Source: Scilla litardierei
Taxonomy: Eukaryota > Streptophyta > Magnoliopsida > Asparagales > Asparagaceae
Reading direction: 5' to 3'
Length of the DNA: 64,000 nt
Assembly: GCA_030789695.1 (NCBI GenBank)
Contig: CM061142.1
Location: 279,241,043 to 279,305,042 of the forward strand
Shown here: in pieces, positions 57,682 through 64,000 of the stretch
How the letters are laid out: every line of letters begins with the position of its first letter
How positions within the stretch are numbered: position 1 is the first letter of the stretch
Program-made: the position numbers and the translations under genes
Notes under the pieces: generated by a model
What the model was told of the DNA's origin: nothing
Database searches by the model: none
Seen by the model: only the letters and a program-made list of their open reading frames with translations

Positions 57682-59922
57682 TTAGACCTTTGGAAGCCAA
57701 GTCCAATTGGACTTAGGCTTCCCCACATAATTTCTACTATGCACAACATCCGAAAAATAAGCATTCATATATACTTGTTTTTCATCCATGCTTGTGTCCT
57801 CTGGGCTCCAAATAGTGAAAATCTTGGTAGCCCTCATCCTATTGGGTGCATGCATGCGACGTTGATTTCTACGTGATGCATGTTGTGGATAGGCATACTG
57901 AACATGATGGAATGGTGCACGACGAGAATTATTCATATGATGAGGTGGGTGAACATATGCATGTGTGGGAACACGTGCGTGAGGGTGTCTCACATGGTGT
58001 GCACATGCCCGAGAATGTGTTGCATAAAAATCATCATATGTGTGAGACGGTGGAGTAGGACGTGTGTTCCTACGTGGCATGGTATTGGTGTACATATAAG
58101 CATGCCCCTTCTTTGGAGGTCCACCCAAAGTGGGTTTCTTTCCGAAAGAGGGTGTGGACGATGTGGAAGCACCATTGGTAGATGAACTACCAATAGAGTG
58201 TTTGCTACCACTCGTAGAGTCACCGGAAGTTGGCCTAACAAAAGTAGTGGCCGCTTTGGATGGACATCCCATCGTATACCCCAAACCAATGTGGTGATTG
58301 GCCGGAAGTAAGTCACTTAGGATTTTATCCAAATGGTCCTTACCCTTGTTGAATTTATTAATTCGGCCTAATGTGTTCTCATATTTCTCTTTGAGAGAAC
58401 GCATAGAAGTATCCAAGTTTGATACTTGCGATGTGAGCACATAAACACGAGATTTAAGATTCTGATTCTCAATACTCAAAGTCGAGATTTGAGAAGTCAA
58501 ATCCGCTATCATATGTTCTTCCGGATCATCAATGCTAACATGTTCAAGTTTAGATTTGAGATTAACAATCTCATTTCTTAACTCTTCAACAACGGTGTCG
58601 TTGTTGGTGATGATAGTCTTAGGCGAGGTTTGAATGCTAGCTAGGTCATCTTTTACTTTAGTATATCTATTTACTAATTTAGTGTATTTGGACCATAGTT
58701 GAGAGTTTGCATTCCTAAGATCATCCATAGTTACCTCATCGCCTTCGTTGTCGCTATCATCGGAGGAGGAAGATCCTTGATCATGCTCCTCTCTTGCCAT
58801 GAAGCACAAGTGTGCTTGCTGCACTTTCTCATCGTCCGACTCTCCGCTTGAGGAATCCTCGGAGTCGGTGAATGTTGCTCCGACAAGCCCCTTTTTGTAT
58901 CCCTTTTTGTACTTCTTGGACTTGTCGAACTTCGGCGCCTTCCACTTCTCCTTTTGCTTGTTTTGAGGACAATCCGCTTTGATGTGTCCTGGCTTATTGC
59001 ATTTAAAGCACAAAGGTGGAGAGGCGTTAGTAGAAGTAAATTTAGATTTTTGTTTGAAGTTACCCTTTCGGAAGAAGCGATTGAACTTCTTTGCCATGAG
59101 TGCAATGGATTCCATGTCCATTTCTTCTTCCGAGTTCTCATCTTCGGTAGAGGTGGATGAAGCCGCCTTGAATGCAATCGCCTTTTTCTTAGGCACGTCT
59201 TGGTTCAAATAGGACTTCATCTTTTCTTGTAACTTCACCTTGCTATCTTTGCGTACCTCATATGACATCAAAGTACCCATCAATTGAACTACGGTATACT
59301 TATTCATGTCATTACCTTCCTCGATGGCAAAGGTACGTTTCTCCCAAGAAGAAGGAAGTCCTTCGATAAGCTTCGAACACTTCTCCTTTTGGGTGTAAGT
59401 TTTGCCGAGAGCTTCCAACTCGTTCATTATGTCGATGAAGCGAGCATAATACTCCTTCATCTTTTCTCCCTGTTCCATATGAAACAATTCGTAATCTCTA
59501 TTGACTACTACTAGTTTAGAATCTCTTACCCGACTCGTTCCTTCATGCAAAATGAGGAGCGAATTCCAAATTTGATATGCACTCTTACATGTGCATATCT
59601 TATTAAAATCTTCGGGTTCCAAAGCGCATTGTAAAGCATTCATAGCTTTGGCATTTACAATCTCCGCGGCGACCTCCGCGGTAGTCCACTTGTCGAAATC
59701 CTCTTCGGTAGGCACATTGTACTCCGACATGGTAATTCTCCACAAGGAGGCGCTCCGGAGGAACGTTTCCATCCGGCATTTCCAATATCCATAATTGACG
59801 CCGTTGAAGAATGGAGGCCTAGTCGAGGAATGTCCTTCCATGACCGAAGACGCTCCTTCACGGTTCCTGAAGGTGCCATAGTCGGAAGGTGGACGCACGG
59901 TTTTGTTGTCGTTGGCAGACAC
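57682..59922 (-). CDS. SIRE-B gag protein
   Basis: 746 residues, from ATG 59922 just after the primer site. Capsid-like UBN2-type region about 30-250 (RPPFFNGVNYGYWKCRMETF, SAYQIWNSLLILHEGTSRV). Zinc knuckle CFKCNKPGHIKADCP at about residue 304-318, intact. Acidic Ser/Glu stretch, then a long coiled coil at about 395-560 (LWSKYTKLVNRYTKVKDDL, VEELRNEIVNLKSKLEHV, SLKEKYENTLGRINKF). The tail (about 605-720) is unusually rich in His, Arg, Pro and Tyr (HHVRHPHARVPTHAYVHPPH). This long Gag is typical of SIRE/Maximus. The frame is intact, so it may be expressed and could package element RNA. Confidence 0.92.
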   Translation of the reverse strand: MSANDNKTVRPPSDYGTFRNREGASSVMEGHSSTRPPFFNGVNYGYWKCRMETFLRSASLWRITMSEYNVPTEEDFDKWTTAEVAAEIVNAKAMNALQCALEPEDFNKICTCKSAYQIWNSLLILHEGTSRVRDSKLVVVNRDYELFHMEQGEKMKEYYARFIDIMNELEALGKTYTQKEKCSKLIEGLPSSWEKRTFAIEEGNDMNKYTVVQLMGTLMSYEVRKDSKVKLQEKMKSYLNQDVPKKKAIAFKAASSTSTEDENSEEEMDMESIALMAKKFNRFFRKGNFKQKSKFTSTNASPPLCFKCNKPGHIKADCPQNKQKEKWKAPKFDKSKKYKKGYKKGLVGATFTDSEDSSSGESDDEKVQQAHLCFMAREEHDQGSSSSDDSDNEGDEVTMDDLRNANSQLWSKYTKLVNRYTKVKDDLASIQTSPKTIITNNDTVVEELRNEIVNLKSKLEHVSIDDPEEHMIADLTSQISTLSIENQNLKSRVYVLTSQVSNLDTSMRSLKEKYENTLGRINKFNKGKDHLDKILSDLLPANHHIGLGYTMGCPSKAATTFVRPTSGDSTSGSKHSIGSSSTNGASTSSTPSFGKKPTLGGPPKKGHAYMYTNTMPRRNTRPTPPSHTYDDFYATHSRACAHHVRHPHARVPTHAYVHPPHHMNNSRRAPFHHVQYAYPQHASRRNQRRMHAPNRMRATKIFTIWSPEDTSMDEKQVYMNAYFSDVVHSRNYVGKPKSNWTWLPKV

Positions 59923-59934
59923 TGCTAAGTATCT

Positions 59935-59947
59935 GGCTCTGATACCA
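59935..59947 (-). other. Primer binding site of SIRE-B
   Basis: The minus strand reads TGGTATCAGAGCC two bases after the 5' LTR; Met-tRNA type. Confidence 0.9.
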
Positions 59948-59949
59948 AA

Positions 59950-61703
59950 TGTAATGCCCTATAAGCTACTGCACAAGTACTAGAGGGGGGTGAATAGTAC
60001 TTTAAAAATAACAAGGAGTATAATTCCTAATTATAGTGCAAACAACTACCAAATCAATTTGCGGAAGCTTAAATTGATTGACAACAACAAAATTAACAAT
60101 GCTAACAAAAGATGTTACTGGGTTCGGATCCACCCAAGTCTCCCCGACTTGTTCCCGGTGATCCTACGTCCCAACCACCCGGATCCCCTCCGGATACTTA
60201 GGTTAGAAACCCTAACCCAAGATATCCACTATGAATATCTTGTGAAAAACCTTCACAAGATCAAATCATACATCCAATGGCAAAAGTGAATCCCACAACC
60301 CGGGATCACAACCTTCTCTCACAACCGAGAGAATCAATAAGCAATATAAACAAGTTTATAATGAAATAAACAATCTTACCACAAAATCCTATACCTTGAG
60401 TTTTCTTACCAAATAGGTGCAAGGAGGGATTTGAGGAAGATGAAGTCACCAAGACCTAGCACCAAAGAAATGACCAGCAATGGGTGCCTAGGAGTGATTT
60501 GGAGACTTGAATCAAGCTAGAGCTTGAAGGGCTCACCAAGAACAAACTTCTCTCAAGATGGATTCTAGATCTAGAAAGTGAGAGAATGGATTTCTTGTGA
60601 GGAAGAGAGCTTTAGAAATGAGTGAGAATAGCTATCTCTTTCAATCTCAATGAATCTCTTAATGGCAGCTCTAACCTAGAGAGAAATGACCTAGGTTCGT
60701 ATTTATAGGGTCCCAAAAAAACAAGTTAGGTCAAGTCCCAACGGATAGAAATCTGAGGCAACTAGTCGGTCAAAGAACAACCACTGACCGACTAGTTCAT
60801 CAACTAGTCGGTCAGACAAACAACATGAACCGACTAAGTGAAGAACTGAGAAGAGATAGAAATTCAGACCTAGAAATCTAGTCGGTCCAAGAAGACTTTC
60901 TGACCGACTAGTTTCACAACTAGTCGGTCAGTCAGTGAACGTAGACCGACTAAGAGGCAAAAGCAAATAGTCTGAATATAAATTGACTTAGTCGGTCCAA
61001 GAACAAATGTTGACCGACTAGATTATCAACTAGTCGGTCACCAAACGTTCTTAGACCGACTAACGATAAACAGTAGCTTAGGAGAAATTTGGCATGTACA
61101 GTAAATCACAACTAGTCGGTCAAAGAAGCATCACTGACCGACTAGTTCACAAACTAGTCGGTCGGTGAGTCAACGTAGACCGACTAACTGTAAACAGTAC
61201 TGAACAAGAAAAGATTAACTCAAACTAGTCGGTCCAAGAAGCTCTACTGACCGACTAGATCACCATCTAGTCGGTCAGTACTTCTTCTTGTACCAACTAA
61301 CATGCACAAACAAGTCTGAATCGAAGCGCGATGCTTCGAGGAAGTTAAAGTGGACTTGTACTATGATCCTAGAGCTACGATATGAGCGTTATGAAGATAG
61401 AATCGTAAGATATACTCAAGGCTTAACATTCTATAGATCGAATCGAAAAGACTATAAATAAAACCTTAAAGAACGGTCTTCGAGAGCTTCGATCAATTCT
61501 TCATGACTTCCAAAAACGGTCCAAGAGCTTCAACGAAGCTTTAGGCAATGAATACGATCCTTGAGAAGTCTTGAGATGTCGCTTTGATTGTTCTCGTGAA
61601 TTTGGCGACGATCTCCAATACTGCGCTCACAAATTGTTAGTTCATGAATTATTTATGTTTGCTCATCATCCAAAACCAAATCCGGGGAGTCCAATATTCA
61701 TCA
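59950..61703 (-). repeat. 5' LTR of SIRE-B
   Basis: 1754 bp. TATA at 60699-60708, U3 site array at 60762-61300, conserved CTAGAGGGGGGTGAATAG at 59980-59997. The outer end is CAATATTCATCA where the other copies have ...TTCAACA. Confidence 0.95.
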
Positions 61704-62300
61704 CAGCGCCACTGGACCGGGGTAAAGCATCTTCTGCGCTACCTCCAAGAGTCAACTGATTTGGGCTTATTTTACAAAAAAGAATCAGCCGACACACTTA
61801 TTGGTTATGCAGATTTAGGTCACATGTCCGATATCCATAATGCGAAGTCACAAACAGGGTATGTGTTTACCTACTGTGAATGGCCAGCTCCTGGAAATCC
61901 GTCAAGCAGATCATGACGGCGACCTCATCCAATCATTCAGAAATCCTCGACATACATAAAGCAAGCAGAGAATGTGTATGGCTACGCTCAATTGTGCATC
62001 ACATCCTGGGGACGAATGGATTGAAGACAGGTGATCTTGAGCCTACCACCATGTTAGAAGACAATGCCACTTGCATTGCCCAGCTACGAGGAGTTTACAT
62101 CAAAGGCGACAAGACAAAGCACATTTCTCCAAAATTCTTCTGGACACATGACTTGCAAAAGAATGGCAAGATTGACATCAAACGAGTACAATCTAGTGAA
62201 AACATGGTGGACATGTTCACTAATTCACCTCCTACGGCCAATTTTGGGAAGTTTGTATAAAAGATTGGTATGAGATGACTAAGACATTTGAAAGCCTAAG
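61704..62300 (+). pseudogene. Copia-H RT end and RNase H remnant
   Basis: The host element resumes after SIRE-B with QRHWTGVKHLLRYLQESTDL and GYADLGHMSDIHNAKSQTGY. A frame change near 61890 leads to WKSVKQIMTATSSNHSEILD, SRECVWLRSIVHHI, EDNATCIAQLRGVYIKGD, KHISPKFFWTHDLQKNGKID and SSENMVDMFTNSPPT. These are the late RNase H motifs of plant copia. The GYADAG Ala of the usual motif is Leu here (GYADLG). The frame ends at 62258-62260. Confidence 0.88.
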
Positions 62301-62787
62301 GGATTGTATAGATCAGGGGGAGTTAAAGGAGAATTGTATTCTTTTTCCTTAGCTATGGTTTTTTACCACAAGGTTTTCCATAGCCAAAAGTTTTAACGAG
62401 GTAAATCCCATTAACACAGGATCCCGAAATATCCACTCCTTGTGATGTGATACTCATATGATGCTAAGAATCACGAAGTATTAATGAGCAGAGTTCACAC
62501 TTATGGTAGGATAAGGGGGAGCATTATGAATACATTATCTTTTAGAGATAAGGAGTTTGTATTCTACTCAAACTTTGTATCCTACCATTGTATGAACTCT
62601 TCATATCCTTTATAACTAAAGGCCTAGGGTCTTCACAAGAAAAGGCATTCACAACAATTAAACATGTATCTATTATTTGTGATTTACCATATTTTAAGGC
62701 ATGTGTTTACAAAGTCCTTGTTGGGTAAATAAATTTTGGTTAAAATGGTGGAAAGAAACTTGCGTGCAAGATAACTATCTTTTACAA
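62301..62787 (+). other. Copia-H purine tracts and probable 3' LTR start
   Basis: AGGGGGAG at 62315-62322 lies after RNase H. A second tract AAGGGGGAG at 62513-62521 is followed by CATTATGAATACATTATC, which resembles the TGTTATGAATA start of LTRs in this kind of copia element; the LTR would then begin near 62522. The LTR end and TSD cannot be set because the 5' LTR is outside the window. From about 62650 on, nothing is recognisable. Confidence 0.45.
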
Positions 62788-63200
62788 TTAATAACCTTTC
62801 TTCGAAAGAATCACCTTAGGCATTCCTTCGGGAATTTTTTTTGAGAATGTATCGGGTATTCCTTCCACTACTTCAGGCATTGCATTTGCCTTCGAATTTT
62901 CTTTTCTTTTTGTGACTTTCACCCAAATGTGATGGATTACAACAGGCATATCCTCAGTGCTATCACCAACAAAAGTAGGTGTATTCAACGCGGTAGGTGT
63001 ATTCAGCTCAGACGGTGTACCCGGCTCTGAAGATGGTGAATAAATTCCATGTTCATTTATCTTCTTTCTTATGGATGAGCTCTCTTGGCCTACCAACATC
63101 TACTTTGGATCATCATTCAATATGTACCATACATACTTTAAGTTGAATTTCTTAGTCACGTCACTTTCATAAATTTAATGTGCAGTGAATAGAACGTCAT
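62788..63200 (-). pseudogene. Fragment resembling a NAM-associated C-terminal domain
   Basis: The minus-strand frame 63099-62788 (103 codons) has INEHGIYSPSSEPGTPSELN, then WVKVTKRKENSKANAMPEVVE. Just upstream, in another frame, come traces like KYVWYILNDDPK. This order (aromatic block ending in DDPK, a Gly-Ile/Val-Tyr-Ser/Thr-Pro-Ser-Ser segment, Thr/Pro-rich linker, then a Lys/Arg helix) recalls the NAM-associated (no apical meristem-associated) domain of plant Myb/SANT-like proteins, many of which derive from Harbinger-type transposons. No DNA-binding half is seen. This could be a gene fragment or a transposon relic; the call is tentative. Confidence 0.4.
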
Positions 63201-64000
63201 TTTCAGACTCACCACTCTTCTTTCATGCCTTTGCTTGATTGTATGCTGACCGGCGCCCCGTTTACGGTATGGGCGCGGTGTCATTTTACCGCAAGTGCAC
63301 GGTTAGTGTAGGGTGCGGGTATATCGAACACAGGGAGGTGGATGGCTTGAGTGGCTACTAGCCTCGCCTAGGTCGTGTGCTAGCTACGCGGATGATATGG
63401 GTGGAAGTGTAGAAATAAAAGAAAGAAATGAAAAAGACACGAAATGAATCCCCGCTAACACGGGCTAGAGCACTCATGACACTTGGCATTTGACTTGACC
63501 GAGGGTGAGACATTGCCCCAAAAGGTGGTACCTAGAGTCCATGGCCCGATATTCCGGTCGGTGCCAAGCACGATAGGCCTACCCGGTTCCGGACGGTGGG
63601 CATTCCCATGTCCATTAACACCTTCCGAAACCGGGAGCATTAAGGTCACAATGATATCTCCCAACACTTCGTCCAAGCCGCTCCCGCGCGCGAGGACTCG
63701 ATGTCAACGCTCGGGGCGTGAGCTATGGCTAGGGAGTCAACCGCCAAATTTATTCCCCCTTGGCTCGACGGTCAGAGGAGGTCTTTCTCCCGCCAATGAC
63801 AATGAAACACCCCCGCGTAACCCTAATGGCCAAATAGGTCAAATGTGATTTCTAGCAATACATCGAAGCGGATCTTGACAGGACAAGCACCGGACCCCAA
63901 TCCCCAACACATCTAGTGTGTCATCGTACGAATTGGACCCAGATTGCTAGAAATCCCCATTGACACATTTCATCGAACACGTGCCATGCAATCAAGTCTA
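63201..64000. other. Unresolved GC-richer sequence at the right edge, possibly a gypsy LTR
   Basis: GACCGGCGCC at 63251-63260 would read GGCGCCGGTC on the minus strand, like the start of a gypsy primer site of the TGGCGCC type. What follows (ATTTTACCGCAAGTGCACGG, then AACACAGGGAGG) is a wording I associate with non-coding parts of plant gypsy elements. A minus-strand element with its LTR starting near 63262 and running off the window would fit, but neither boundary nor protein is visible. Open frames here (for example 63483-63848) show no domain. Confidence 0.3.

Larger units (their letters stand above)
49220..61703 (-). mobile_element. SIRE-B: SIRE/Maximus-type copia element, most complete copy
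   Basis: 12,484 bp minus-strand element with TSD CAGCG (49215-49219 and 61704-61708) in Copia-H. Same layout as SIRE-A and clearly the same family, with many small differences. It has the longest open frames in the window: gag 746 codons, pol about 807 codons to its first stop, third ORF 565 codons. The outermost bases of the right LTR read TCA instead of ACA. Defects: five in-frame stops between gag and pol, one nonsense codon in pol, and a deletion in RNase H. Confidence 0.95.

Noticed and set aside
49220..61703. SIRE-B and SIRE-A as one tandem duplication or an assembly duplicate
   Set aside because: Each has its own TSD (CAGCG and CTTTC), sits in a different host element and carries private defects, so they are independent insertions.
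63483..63848. 121-codon + strand frame at the right edge
   Set aside because: No recognisable domain and an overlapping opposite-strand frame; the region looks like non-coding repeat DNA.

Overview
This window is intergenic DNA from a flowering plant nuclear genome; I cannot name the species. It holds no intact cellular gene. Almost every base belongs to LTR retrotransposons inserted into one another. Plant origin is shown by Ty1/copia lineages limited to land plants (Angela-type, SIRE/Maximus-type with a third ORF), Ty3/gypsy Tat-like gag, primer binding sites matching plant initiator Met tRNA (TGGTATCAGAGC), and 5 bp target-site duplications (TSDs). No rRNA, tRNA or CRISPR array was seen.

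Nested layout. The oldest layer is a decayed copia element, Copia-H (+ strand). It enters at the left edge as gag and is cut into four parts: 1-808 (gag), 8959-10710 (protease and integrase), 47759-49219 (integrase end and RT) and 61704 to about 62640 (RNase H, polypurine tract, probable 3' LTR start). Three elements sit in it: Angela-1 (809-8958, +, TSD GTCTA), SIRE-C (10711-47758, -, TSD AAGAT) and SIRE-B (49220-61703, -, TSD CAGCG). A 152 bp foldback MITE (9232-9383) with a 9 bp TSD also interrupts its protease region. SIRE-C is itself split by Gypsy-D (16373-30877, +, TSD AAAAC), which is split by Copia-E (20855-29762, +, TSD CGAAG). SIRE-C is split again by SIRE-A (33326-45746, -, TSD CTTTC). 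The deepest nesting is four layers: H, then C, then D, then E.

What the elements carry. Angela-1 has one nearly full gag-pol frame, broken by a nonsense codon and a frameshift, and has lost its protease aspartate. SIRE-A and SIRE-B are two young, closely related copies of one family, with gag, pol and a third ORF. Gypsy-D and Copia-E are gag-only and non-autonomous. Gypsy-D also has an array of about nine 111 bp tandem repeats. Copia-H and SIRE-C are pseudogenes throughout.

Most unusual signal. Each LTR of SIRE-A and SIRE-B has, just upstream of its TATA box, five units of alternating direct and inverted TAGTCGGTC / GACCGACTA sites (about 20 sites per LTR). The same unit occurs three more times between pol and the third ORF. 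The more distant SIRE-C has scattered palindromic TAGTCGACTA sites in the same two places. I read this as a candidate enhancer or hairpin array shared by the LTR promoter and a possible separate promoter for the third ORF. The right end (62788-64000) holds a fragment resembling a NAM-associated domain and unresolved GC-richer sequence.
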